NCBI GenBank assembly: GCA_937928755.1
Contig: CALEZI010000085.1
Location: 1 to 46,906 of the forward strand
Source of the DNA: an uncultured Rhodanobacteraceae bacterium
Lineage (GTDB): Bacteria > Pseudomonadota > Gammaproteobacteria > Xanthomonadales > SZUA-5
Reading direction: 5' to 3'
DNA length: 46,906 nucleotides
Shown: in pieces, positions 8,287-16,696 of the stretch
Layout of the letters: every line of letters begins with the position of its first letter
Numbering within the stretch: the first letter of the stretch is position 1
Notes under the pieces: generated by a model
What the model was told of the DNA's origin: nothing
What the model saw: the letters and a program-made list of their open reading frames with translations, nothing else
Database searches by the model: none
Made by a program: the position numbers and the translations under genes

Positions 8287-10539
8287 TTACTTGGACTCGA
8301 CTAGAATCTTCGGTGTAACGAAGATCAGCAATTCCACTTTGCTGTTGCGACGGTCCTTGTTGCGGAAGAGAGCGCCGAGTGCGGGAATGTCCCCGAGCAC
8401 CGGCACTTTGGTCAGCGAGTCGTTGCGTTCGAACTCGTAAATGCCGCCCAGCACCACCGTCTGGCCGTTGTCGACCAATGCGCCGGTCTGGACTTCGCGC
8501 TTGTCGATGATCGGCACCTGGCCTCCCGGCGTGGCGATGAATCCGGCCAGGTTGTCCTTCTTGACCTTGAGCGCAAGGAATACCCGACCGTCAGCCGTGA
8601 TTCGCGGCGTGACCAGCAATTCGAGCACGACTTCCTTGAACTCTACGGTCGCCGTGGGGACACCGCCGCCCGCTGACTGCAGCGTTACGTAGCCCACTTC
8701 CTGGCCCTGCTTGATCACAGCTTCCTGCTGGTCGGCCGTGATGACTTTCGGGCTGGACAACAGTTCGCCGCGATCTTCCGACTCCAGTGCCGACAATTCC
8801 ATGTCGAGGATGTAGTCCGCACCGAGGATGGTCGCTGCGAATGATCCAGCACCCGGCGCGGCGACCGGCAGATTGAAGTTCAGCCGATTGGCTGCCGATG
8901 GCGTAATCACGCCACCGCCCGTGGGATTGCCGATTCCGACGGGAAGCGTGGTGGAAGCGCCGCCCAGACGATTCGCCAAGCCGATGCCTGCCATCTGATC
9001 GGTTGCCGCCAGTGAGCCCCCGATGGCAATCAGGTTGCCGTCGCTGTCCTCTCCTGCACCCGCGATACCGAAGCGCGCACCGATCTGCTTGCGGAAGCCT
9101 TCTTGGGCGATGACGATCCGTGCCTCGATCAGCACCTGGCGCACCGGGCGATCGAGCATCGCGATCAGCTCGCGCACCTTGGCGACACGTTCGGCGATGT
9201 CGTTGACGATCAGAGTGTTGGTGCGTTCGTCGAAGCTTACCGTGCCTCGCGGCGACAGCACGCCGCGCGCCTGATTCTGCGTGTCGCCGCCGCCGGAAGT
9301 GGAGGTCAGTGAGTCGGTTGTGAGCAGCTTGGCGATGTCTTCCGCCTTCCCGTAGCTGACCGTGATGTAATCGACGATCAGCTCGGCCCGATCCTCCATT
9401 GCGATTCGCGCGTCTTCCAGCGCCTGCTCGCGATCGGCGATTTCCTTGGTCGGCGCAATCCAGATCACGCTGCCGTTACGGCGCTTGTCCAGTCCCTTGG
9501 CCTGCAGGATGATGTCCAGTGCCTGGTCCCACGGCACGTTGATCAATCGCAGCGTCACATTGCCCTGGACCGAGTCGGCGACGACGATGTTCAGTTCCGA
9601 AACGTCGGCGACCAGCTGCAGGACCGAGCGTACCGGGATGTCCTGGAAGTTGAAGGTGACTCGATTCCCGCTGTAGACCGGCGGATCCGAAGAAAGACGC
9701 TTTTTCGGCTCCTCGCGTTTCGGGGAGATTTCGACGACGTATTCGGTGCCCGCCTGATAGGCCAGCTTTTCGTATTCGGCCGAGGTCGTGAAATTGATCC
9801 GCGTGCCGGAGCCCTGCGGGCGCACGTCGATCGCTTCGACCGGCGTTGCGAAGTCGACCAGATCCAGCTTGCGCTGATACTGCGCCGGCACGGTGACATT
9901 CGGCAGGTCAAGCACCAAGCGACCGCCTTCCTCGCGCAGGTTGGCGTTTGCGCTGTCGCCCGAGAATCCAAGGATCAGGCGCCCTTCGCCAGTCTTTCCG
10001 CGCCGGAAGTCGAGCGCGGTGAGTTCGACCATGCCAGCCGTTGGAACCGTCTTGGCCGGGTCGAGTGGCGTCTTGCTGGCGACGATGTCGGCGAAGCCGT
10101 TCTCGATGCGCAGCCGGTAGTTCTTCCCTTCGCGCGCAGCGGCGTAGGGCGCCGGACGGAAGAGATCGATCACCACGCGGGTGCGCCCACCGGCTTCGAC
10201 CGCAGTCAGCGCCTTGGTCGCCCCGGTCGAAATCGAGAGCACACGCTGCTCGTAGCGATTCGTGGTGTCCGGGAGATCGATGGCGATACGCGGCGGATCG
10301 CTGGTGGCGAACGCCTTTGGTTCGGCACTACCGCTGTCGAGTTCCAACACCACTTCGACCGCCCCGCCAGGCAAGGCCTGGAAGCTGACGTTCTTCAGGG
10401 AATCGGCGGCGCTTGCGCCACTGGCGGAGACTAGAAAGCACAGAGCGGCAAAGCCCAGGATTTCCGCCTTCCGGCAAAGTTGTTGGAGCTTCGGCTCGAA
10501 ATATATTCCGAGCATGCGCGAGAGGCTCTTCTCAGTCAT
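8287..10539 (-). CDS. pilQ: Type IV pilus secretin PilQ
   Basis: Outer-membrane secretin through which the type IV pilus passes. The 750-residue product has a signal peptide (ending SGASAADS), two N-terminal AMIN domains (about 45-270), an STN/N0 domain (VTFNFQDIPVRSVLQLV), a secretin N1 domain and the C-terminal secretin pore with the VPVLGDIPALGALF signature and the final LLIFVTPKILV strand. The ATG at 10539 is chosen; an in-frame TTG at 10554 is possible. It is the fifth gene of pilMNOPQ, 21 bases after pilP. Length and domain order are normal. Confidence 0.97.
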   Translation of the reverse strand: MTEKSLSRMLGIYFEPKLQQLCRKAEILGFAALCFLVSASGASAADSLKNVSFQALPGGAVEVVLELDSGSAEPKAFATSDPPRIAIDLPDTTNRYEQRVLSISTGATKALTAVEAGGRTRVVIDLFRPAPYAAAREGKNYRLRIENGFADIVASKTPLDPAKTVPTAGMVELTALDFRRGKTGEGRLILGFSGDSANANLREEGGRLVLDLPNVTVPAQYQRKLDLVDFATPVEAIDVRPQGSGTRINFTTSAEYEKLAYQAGTEYVVEISPKREEPKKRLSSDPPVYSGNRVTFNFQDIPVRSVLQLVADVSELNIVVADSVQGNVTLRLINVPWDQALDIILQAKGLDKRRNGSVIWIAPTKEIADREQALEDARIAMEDRAELIVDYITVSYGKAEDIAKLLTTDSLTSTSGGGDTQNQARGVLSPRGTVSFDERTNTLIVNDIAERVAKVRELIAMLDRPVRQVLIEARIVIAQEGFRKQIGARFGIAGAGEDSDGNLIAIGGSLAATDQMAGIGLANRLGGASTTLPVGIGNPTGGGVITPSAANRLNFNLPVAAPGAGSFAATILGADYILDMELSALESEDRGELLSSPKVITADQQEAVIKQGQEVGYVTLQSAGGGVPTATVEFKEVVLELLVTPRITADGRVFLALKVKKDNLAGFIATPGGQVPIIDKREVQTGALVDNGQTVVLGGIYEFERNDSLTKVPVLGDIPALGALFRNKDRRNSKVELLIFVTPKILVESK

Positions 10540-10560
10540 GTCGTCAACCCCCAAAAGGCA

Positions 10561-11091
10561 TCATTCATCATCAAGAGCAATCGCGGAACGGCGTTCTTCC
10601 CAGCCACCGAGTCCGTTCGGAAACAGCTCCACCAACTCAATTCGATCCTCGTAGATGCCGAGGATCTTTCCATCGTTCTGACCGAGGAAGTTGCTCGGCC
10701 TTACCCGATGAACCACGCCGGTCGGATCTTCTACCAGTCCGAAAATCTCCGCCTCAGCACCCATCGTGCCCACCATGTCGAGGGCGTCGAGCGGGAAATT
10801 CTCCAACTCTTCCTTGCGCCGGTTTCGGTCCGGACGCGGGCCGGAGCCTGCAGCCACTGATCCAGCGTCATCGCGCTGCTCATTGGAGACCTGGGCGAAT
10901 GGATCGCGCAGCTCCTGCGCCGCGTACTCGAAGGTCTCGAACTGCTGCATCTTGGGCAGCGGCGGCAAAGGTCGACCGGGACGCTGCTTGACGTCGGAAA
11001 CATAGGCATCAAGTTCGCTTCGGCTCTTGGCGCAACCGACGATTCCGCCGATCAACGCAGATGCAACGACCAACTGGAGGATTCGTTTCAT
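10561..11091 (-). CDS. pilP: Type IV pilus inner-membrane lipoprotein PilP
   Basis: A 176-residue lipoprotein that bridges the PilNO inner-membrane complex to the PilQ secretin. It has a signal peptide with lipobox-like IVGC (Cys at about 20), a disordered Pro-rich linker (RPLPPLPKMQ) and the conserved C-terminal beta domain beginning near LRDPFA and containing VEDPTGVVHRVR and FLGQNDGKI. The ATG overlaps the pilO stop by 4 bases (ATGA), a sign of translational coupling. It has the usual family size. Confidence 0.95.
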   Translation of the reverse strand: MKRILQLVVASALIGGIVGCAKSRSELDAYVSDVKQRPGRPLPPLPKMQQFETFEYAAQELRDPFAQVSNEQRDDAGSVAAGSGPRPDRNRRKEELENFPLDALDMVGTMGAEAEIFGLVEDPTGVVHRVRPSNFLGQNDGKILGIYEDRIELVELFPNGLGGWEERRSAIALDDE

Positions 11092-11720
11092 TGGGGCGCG
11101 ACCTGAACGGTTTGTTCGTCTTCATCGAGGTAACGATAGGTCTTAACCGTTCCCTCGAGGATCAACTGCCCAGCCGGCGCATTCGGATCGCGCTCGTTCT
11201 GGCGGAGCGATATATCGTGCATGGTCAGAATGACCACTCTCGGCAGCGAGGCAACGGTACTGACAAAGGTGCCGAACTGGTGATAGGAGCCCACCATTCG
11301 CAGCGAGATCGGCTTTTCCGCGTAGAAATCCTTGGAAATCTCGACCTGCGGCTCGAACAGTTCGTTATTGATGCCCGATGCCAGAGCTGCCTGCGAGATA
11401 TCCACCAGCAAGTCCGGCATTTCGGTCTTGCCCGGCAGTTGTCGCAGCATCTGCTGCAGCACCAGTTCGATCTGCTGCAACTGCTCGCGGTAAGCCTGCA
11501 GATTCGCCGCACGCTCCTGTTTCTGTTCGAAATCGGCACGCAACACGGTTTCCTGCGCGACCAGTGCGTCGAACTCCTCGTGCTTCGGATTGAAATACAT
11601 GTACCAGCCAAGCCCGCAGATTACCGCGAACACCAGCGCCGCGAAGATCGCCTGTACGCCGATGGGCGACGAGCCCAGGTTGTTGATATCTGCCTTGCGC
11701 AGGTCGTCGATCAGGCTCAT
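11088..11720 (-). CDS. pilO: Type IV pilus assembly protein PilO
   Basis: A 210-residue bitopic inner-membrane protein that dimerises with PilN to form the alignment complex. One membrane helix (about residues 24-44, VQAIFAALVFAVICGLGWYM) is followed by a coiled coil (about 50-95) and a ferredoxin-like periplasmic domain. The ATG at 11720 overlaps the pilN stop (ATGA); the frame is open up to 11879, but that stretch is inside pilN. Its position between pilN and pilP is the classic order. Confidence 0.95.
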   Translation of the reverse strand: MSLIDDLRKADINNLGSSPIGVQAIFAALVFAVICGLGWYMYFNPKHEEFDALVAQETVLRADFEQKQERAANLQAYREQLQQIELVLQQMLRQLPGKTEMPDLLVDISQAALASGINNELFEPQVEISKDFYAEKPISLRMVGSYHQFGTFVSTVASLPRVVILTMHDISLRQNERDPNAPAGQLILEGTVKTYRYLDEDEQTVQVAPQ

Positions 11721-12322
11721 GGCGCGACTCCCCCGGCAGTAGCGGCCGCGACCACTGCTCCCTGCTGCTCCGCCTTGGCGTTCGGATCTTCGAGGCTGAC
11801 CGTCAACGTGAACACGTAAGGCACCGCCTTGTTCCCGGGCTTGGCCTCGATCTTGACGATCTCGGAGTCCTTGAGCCATGCCGACGCATCGAGATTGCGC
11901 ATGTAGGCGGACACTCGCGCATTGGACTGGGCAACACCATCGAGCGTCAGGGTGGAACCACCCTGCTTGATCGACATCAGTTGCACGCCTTCGGGCAGCG
12001 TCCGCACCAGTTCATCGAACAGGTGAACCATCTGCGACCGGGTGGCCTGCAACTGTTCGATGATCTCCTTGCGCGCGATCAGTCGATCTCGCTGGCGGTC
12101 GAGTTCCTCGATTTCCGCGATCTGCGCATCCAGCGCCGCGATCTCTCGCGACAAGGTGGCATTGCGCTCATTCTGCGCATCGATCTGCGACCCGATGTAC
12201 CAGAGACTGATGAACACCGCGAGGACGCCGGCGACTGCGGAAGCGCCGAGCAGGACGAAGAACTCCTGCTGTCGCTGCTTGCGGCGCTCTTCGCGCCAGG
12301 GAAGTAGGTTTATCCTGGCCAT
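11717..12322 (-). CDS. pilN: Type IV pilus assembly protein PilN
   Basis: A 201-residue bitopic inner-membrane protein. The short cytoplasmic N-terminus carries the INLLPWR motif (residues 4-10) that binds PilM; a membrane helix (about 22-43) is followed by a coiled coil and a periplasmic domain. Its ATG shares a base with the pilM stop (TAATG). It ends in an Ala-rich tail. Length and features are standard for the family. Confidence 0.96.
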   Translation of the reverse strand: MARINLLPWREERRKQRQQEFFVLLGASAVAGVLAVFISLWYIGSQIDAQNERNATLSREIAALDAQIAEIEELDRQRDRLIARKEIIEQLQATRSQMVHLFDELVRTLPEGVQLMSIKQGGSTLTLDGVAQSNARVSAYMRNLDASAWLKDSEIVKIEAKPGNKAVPYVFTLTVSLEDPNAKAEQQGAVVAAATAGGVAP

Positions 12323-13380
12323 TAGTCGAAGCTCCTCATCGCCAGACCACAGACGATCATCAGCGCCGGAGCGTCGGCCGCCAACGACGAAGCCTGGATC
12401 TTTGAAGATACCGCCATGCTGGCAACCGGCGAGGCGATCTGGGTGGGAACCCCGAGCTGCTCTTCGACCAGTTCCTGGACGCCGTTGATCGAGGCGCAGC
12501 CACCGGCGAGGATGATCTGGTCGACGCGATTGAACTCGCTGCCGGCAAAGAAGAACTGCAGCAGGCGACTGACCTGTTGCACCATCGCTTCCTTGAACGG
12601 TTCGAGCACTTCGATCTCGTAGCTCTCCGGCAGGCCACCCTGACGCTTCGCCAAACCGGCCTCTTCGTAAGAGAGACCATAACGACGCATGACCTCATCG
12701 GTGAGCTGCTTGCCGCCGAACACCTGCTCGCGAGTGTAGATCGAGCGCTGGTTGCGCAGCACGTTGAGTGAGGTCATCGTCGCGCCAACGTCCACGATGG
12801 CAACCAGTCCGTCGCGTCCGGCCGGCATCTGGTCGGCGATCAACTGGAAGGCGTTCTCCATCGCGAAAGCCTCGACGTCGACGAGCTTCGCGGTCAGACC
12901 GCCCATCTCCAGCGCGGCGACACGAAGGTCAACGTTTTCTGTTCGCGATGCCGCGAGCAGGACATTGACGCTTTCCGGATTGTCCTTCACCGGACCGAGC
13001 ACCTCGAAGTCCAGACTGACTTCCTCGATCGGATAGGGAATGTACTGGTTCGCCTCGACCTGGATCTGATCTTCCAGATCTTCTTCGGAGAGGTCGGCTG
13101 GCATCTGGATCACCTTGGTGATGACCGCAGAACCGGCGACCGCAGCCGCGGCGAATCGAGTCTTGACGCCCGAGCGCTGCACCGCTCGCTTGATCGCTTC
13201 GCCCACCGCCTCGACTTCGACGATGTTCTTTTCGACCACAGCGTTCGGTGGCAATGGCTCTACCGCGTAATGTTCCACACGGTAACGTCCCCCAGATTGA
13301 CTGAGCTGCAAGAGCTTTACAGCCGTCGAGCTGATGTCTACACCCACCAGCGGCGGCCTCTTCGGCGTGAACAGACCCAC
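12322..13380 (-). CDS. pilM: Type IV pilus assembly protein PilM (actin-like)
   Basis: A cytoplasmic, actin/FtsA-fold ATP-binding protein that docks on the PilN N-terminus at the base of the pilus. 352 residues, the usual length. Visible motifs are the phosphate-1 strand GVDISSTAVKLLQL (about 13-26), the phosphate-2 region IVDVGATMTSLNV and the adenosine region ILAGGCASINGV. The start is GTG at 13380. It is the first gene of the operon, reading from the promoter at 13431-13459, and is divergent from ponA as in Pseudomonas and Xanthomonas. Confidence 0.96.
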   Translation of the reverse strand: MGLFTPKRPPLVGVDISSTAVKLLQLSQSGGRYRVEHYAVEPLPPNAVVEKNIVEVEAVGEAIKRAVQRSGVKTRFAAAAVAGSAVITKVIQMPADLSEEDLEDQIQVEANQYIPYPIEEVSLDFEVLGPVKDNPESVNVLLAASRTENVDLRVAALEMGGLTAKLVDVEAFAMENAFQLIADQMPAGRDGLVAIVDVGATMTSLNVLRNQRSIYTREQVFGGKQLTDEVMRRYGLSYEEAGLAKRQGGLPESYEIEVLEPFKEAMVQQVSRLLQFFFAGSEFNRVDQIILAGGCASINGVQELVEEQLGVPTQIASPVASMAVSSKIQASSLAADAPALMIVCGLAMRSFD

Positions 13381-13430
13381 GGATTTTTCCCCTTCCGACG
13401 AGCCCTTACGAGCGATACGTGTGCTTTCAC

Positions 13431-13459
13431 ATTAAATCCCAAAGTCAAATGCTTGGCAA
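13431..13459 (-). promoter_or_regulatory. Predicted sigma-70 promoter of pilMNOPQ
   Basis: On the minus strand, TTGCCA (13459-13454) and TTTAAT (13436-13431) are separated by exactly 17 bases, each matching 5 of 6 consensus positions. The start of transcription would be near 13424, leaving a leader of about 44 bases before the GTG of pilM. Confidence 0.6.
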
Positions 13460-13544
13460 CATGAAGTTTGTCGTATCGCTCACACTATGAATCGAAGCCG
13501 AGAAAGCGTCACCGACATGCCCTGCATCGGCGGGAGCCGTGGCC

Positions 13545-13550
13545 TAGAAT
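13545..13550 (+). promoter_or_regulatory. Possible -10 element of the ponA promoter
   Basis: TAGAAT lies about 35 bases before the ponA ATG. The matching -35 region (CTGCAT around 13522) is poor, so this is tentative. The 13381-13584 gap holds the two divergent promoters and nothing else I recognise. Confidence 0.35.
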
Positions 13551-13584
13551 CGCGCTCTTGGTCCGCTGCTGGATGTTGCACTGA

Positions 13585-16032
13585 ATGAGACGCTGGTTTC
13601 GCTTTCTGCGCTGGCTGGCGCTGCTCGCTCTGGTTGCTTCGCTGCTCGGTGGCATCGCGCTCTATCTGGTCTATCGGCACTACGAACCGCAGTTGCCGGA
13701 AGTGGCTACCTTGCGCGATGTGCGCTTCCAGGTGCCGCTCAAGATCTACTCCCGCGACGGCAAGTTGATCGCGAATTTCGGCGAAGCACGCAGATTTCCA
13801 GCGGCGATCGGCGATGTTCCTGAAGTCTTGAAGCAGGCCTTCATCGCTACCGAGGACGAACGTTTCTACCAGCACCCCGGGGTCGACTATCAGGGCATGG
13901 CCCGCGTCGCCTGGGAGTTCGTGCGCGCCGGCGGCGAGTTTGGCTCGGGCGGCAGCACCATCACCATGCAGCTTGCGCGCAATTTTTTCCTCTCGCCGGA
14001 GCGTCGCTACGAACGCAAGTTCAAGGAGATTTTGCTCGCTCTGAAGATCGAACAGGAGCTCAGCAAGGACGAGATCCTGGGGCTCTATCTCAACAAGATT
14101 TTTCTCGGCCAGCGGGCCTACGGTGTGGCCGCTGCGGCGCAGGTTTATTACGGCAAGGCCATGAGCGACCTCACTTTGACCGAGGCGGCGATGATTGCCG
14201 GACTGCCCAAGGCGCCTTCCGACCTGAATCCTATCCAGAATCCGCAGCGCGCGCTGGAGCGTCGCGACTATGTTCTGGCGCGCATGCTGGAGGTCGGATA
14301 CATCGATGCGGCCACCCATGCGGCTGCGGTTGCGACAGCGGAAACCGCGCGCATCCATGAACTGCCGATCGAGCTTGAAGCGCCGTATGTCGCCGAGATG
14401 GCGCGCCTTGAGGCCGAGCAACTGCTGGGTAGCGAGGAAGCCCTGACGGGCGGGTATTCGGTGTACACCAGTGTCGACTCGAACCTGCAACTCGCCGCCA
14501 ATTCGGCGCTGCGCACGGCATTGACCGATTACGAGGAACGCCATGGCTACCGCGGACCGGAGGCGCATGCGCTGCTGGAGGGCGGGGTTCCCGATGAAAC
14601 AGCCCTGCGCATCCTCAAGGGCCTGTCGCCCACCGGAGGGCTGCTGCCAGCGCTGGTGCTGTCGGTCGAGGCGGAATCCGCCAGCCTGGTGTTCCAGGAT
14701 GGCAGTAACGGCACACTTGCCTTTGACGACGCACGTTGGGCGCGTCGTTACGTGAATCCGGACGTGCGCGGCCCGGCGCCGAAGTCGCTGCTCGATCTGC
14801 TCAAACCCGGCGATGTCGTCCGCGTTCGCGCGATCGAAGGCGGCGCCTGGCGGCTGTCGCAGATTCCGACCGTCCAGGGTGCCTTGGTAGCGCTCGATCC
14901 CGAGGACGGCAGCATTCGCGCGCTGGTCGGCGGGTTCAGCTTTGGTCGCAGCAAGTTTAACCGCGCCACCCAGAGCGACCGTAACCCGGGGTCCAGCTTC
15001 AAGCCTTTCGTCTACTCCGCGGCCTTCGAGAAGGGCTTCACTGCGGCGTCGATCGTCAACGACGCGCCGATCGTTTTCGATATTCCCGGCGTGGAAAAGG
15101 CCTGGCGGCCACAGAACGACAATCAGACATTCAGCGGACCGATCCGTCTGCGCGAGGCGATGGTGCGGTCCAAGAACCTGGTTTCCATCCGCGTACTCGA
15201 CGCCATCGGCGTCGCTTATGCGCGTCGCTACATCGAGCGCTTCGGATTCGACCCCAAGAAACTGCCGGAGAATCTGTCGCTTGCGCTCGGCACGGCGTCG
15301 GCGCCACCGTTGATCATGGCGCGCGGGTTCGCGGTGTTCGCCAATGGCGGATTCCGCGTCGAACCGCACCTGATCGAACGCATCGACGACAGTCAGGGCA
15401 AGGTCGCCTACGCCGGCAATCCGTCGCGCGCCTGCGCCGCGTGTCCCGAGCGCATTGCCGAGGAGTTCGATCTGCAGGCCGTGATCGACGGCACCGAGCC
15501 CGCCGATGCGGCGGGGAACGCGATTAACCAGAACGCCGTCACCGGGCCGAAGCTGGCGCCGCGGGCGATCGATGCGCGCAACGCCTACCTGATCACCTCG
15601 CTACTGATGGATGTGGTCAAACGTGGCACCGGGCGCAAGGCGATGGAGCTGGGCCGCAACGACCTTGCCGGCAAGACCGGCACGACCAACGAGCATCGGG
15701 ACGCCTGGTTTTCCGGCTTCAATCAGTCGTTGGTGGCAACCGCCTGGATGGGGTTCGATGATTTCTCGACGCTCGGCGATGGCGAATTTGCCGCCAAGAC
15801 GGCGTTGCCGATGTGGGTCAATTTCATGGGCGCCGCCCTCAAGGACGTGCCGCAGACCTTGCCCGCCATGCCCACTGGAATCACCACTGCCCGGATCAAC
15901 GCCGGCAGCGGCCAGTTGACCTCGGCGTCCGATGCTGGCGCGATCATGGAGAACTTTCGCGTCGAGGATCTGGAGCGCCTGGGCCGCAGTGCCTCGGCCA
16001 GCGGACGCCAGGATCCTTACGAGGTGTTCTGA
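13585..16032 (+). CDS. mrcA: Penicillin-binding protein 1A (bifunctional peptidoglycan synthase)
   Basis: Class A PBP that polymerises and cross-links peptidoglycan in the periplasm while anchored in the inner membrane. 815 residues: a short cytoplasmic N-terminus, one membrane helix (about 9-30), a GT51 glycosyltransferase domain with EDERFYQHPG (from about 90) and GGSTITMQLARN, an OB-like PBP1A insert, and a transpeptidase domain with SSFK (active Ser near 470), SKN and KTGTT (near 697). All catalytic motifs are intact. The TGA overlaps the ATG of the next gene (TGATG), suggesting coupling. The divergent arrangement with pilM is conserved in related gammaproteobacteria. Also called ponA. 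Confidence 0.97.
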   Translation: MRRWFRFLRWLALLALVASLLGGIALYLVYRHYEPQLPEVATLRDVRFQVPLKIYSRDGKLIANFGEARRFPAAIGDVPEVLKQAFIATEDERFYQHPGVDYQGMARVAWEFVRAGGEFGSGGSTITMQLARNFFLSPERRYERKFKEILLALKIEQELSKDEILGLYLNKIFLGQRAYGVAAAAQVYYGKAMSDLTLTEAAMIAGLPKAPSDLNPIQNPQRALERRDYVLARMLEVGYIDAATHAAAVATAETARIHELPIELEAPYVAEMARLEAEQLLGSEEALTGGYSVYTSVDSNLQLAANSALRTALTDYEERHGYRGPEAHALLEGGVPDETALRILKGLSPTGGLLPALVLSVEAESASLVFQDGSNGTLAFDDARWARRYVNPDVRGPAPKSLLDLLKPGDVVRVRAIEGGAWRLSQIPTVQGALVALDPEDGSIRALVGGFSFGRSKFNRATQSDRNPGSSFKPFVYSAAFEKGFTAASIVNDAPIVFDIPGVEKAWRPQNDNQTFSGPIRLREAMVRSKNLVSIRVLDAIGVAYARRYIERFGFDPKKLPENLSLALGTASAPPLIMARGFAVFANGGFRVEPHLIERIDDSQGKVAYAGNPSRACAACPERIAEEFDLQAVIDGTEPADAAGNAINQNAVTGPKLAPRAIDARNAYLITSLLMDVVKRGTGRKAMELGRNDLAGKTGTTNEHRDAWFSGFNQSLVATAWMGFDDFSTLGDGEFAAKTALPMWVNFMGAALKDVPQTLPAMPTGITTARINAGSGQLTSASDAGAIMENFRVEDLERLGRSASASGRQDPYEVF

Positions 16033-16448
16033 TGGCGTCCACGCAGCAGTTGCGCGACGCGCTGCAGGCGATGACGCTGCTGCAGCGGTTCCAGCCACGC
16101 CTGGCCGGCGCGCTGGCCGATGGCGCCGTCGATCCTCGCCTGCCCATCGTGCTGCACGTGATGGCCGAGCATGCCGACGATGTCCAACATCTGCTGGTCG
16201 AGCACGGCATTCCGGCGCGCATGCGCGAGACCCGCATGTACCTGCCCAGGGCGCCCACGCAGGCGCTTCCCGGCGTCAGCTTTCTGGCCGGCGATCAGGA
16301 GTTCCAGATCTGGATTTTCACTGAGGGACAGTTTCGCCAACGCGCGCGTATCGGCGATGAGAGCGTTGCCTCGCGGCGTCTGACGCAGGCCGCCGTCGAA
16401 CGCTGGCTTGCCAGCGAAACTGCATCGGAGCGCGCAGCGAGTCGGTGA
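16032..16448 (+). CDS. Hypothetical protein coupled to mrcA
   Basis: A 138-residue protein that I do not recognise. It has no signal peptide or membrane segment, is Ala/Arg-rich, and contains a compact alpha/beta-looking centre (YLPRAPTQALPGVSFLAG, then FQIWIFTEG) and an acidic-His stretch (HVMAEHADDVQHLLVEH). The start codon overlaps the mrcA stop (TGATG), so it is very likely translated from the same mRNA. The coding frame has the strong GC third-position bias of its neighbours. A role near the cell envelope can only be guessed from context. Confidence 0.7.
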   Translation: MASTQQLRDALQAMTLLQRFQPRLAGALADGAVDPRLPIVLHVMAEHADDVQHLLVEHGIPARMRETRMYLPRAPTQALPGVSFLAGDQEFQIWIFTEGQFRQRARIGDESVASRRLTQAAVERWLASETASERAASR

Positions 16449-16696
16449 GCGCCGGACCGGTCGCCAATGCGAGCGGCCTGCTGCGCGCGCACCAACCATG
16501 TCCCGGTTGCGGGTTTCGGACGGGTTCGACGTTGGCTGGGTGCGCGCAGTGCCGGTGCCAGCTTGATCCTGCTTCGCGTTTCAGCCGGCGTCCGCTGCCG
16601 GCGCGCCTCACGCGGAACCGCGGAGGCGCATGGGGCATCGGCTCAGCCGAGGTTCGCGATGAGCGGACTCAGCTGCGGTCATTCAGAGTCACGTAG
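16445..16696 (+). CDS. Possible small zinc-ribbon-like protein
   Basis: An 83-codon frame that starts with GTG overlapping the preceding stop (GTGA). Residues about 19-36 contain CPGCG followed 11 residues later by CAQC, the spacing of a four-cysteine zinc ribbon. The second half is Arg-rich without recognisable structure, and the last 28 bases overlap the convergent gltA gene. It may be a real coupled third gene or a chance frame; I lean slightly to chance for the C-terminal half. Confidence 0.3.
   Translation: MSAGPVANASGLLRAHQPCPGCGFRTGSTLAGCAQCRCQLDPASRFSRRPLPARLTRNRGGAWGIGSAEVRDERTQLRSFRVT

Noticed and set aside
13480..15369. Minus-strand open frame of 629 codons
   Set aside because: Antisense to mrcA, which is unambiguous.
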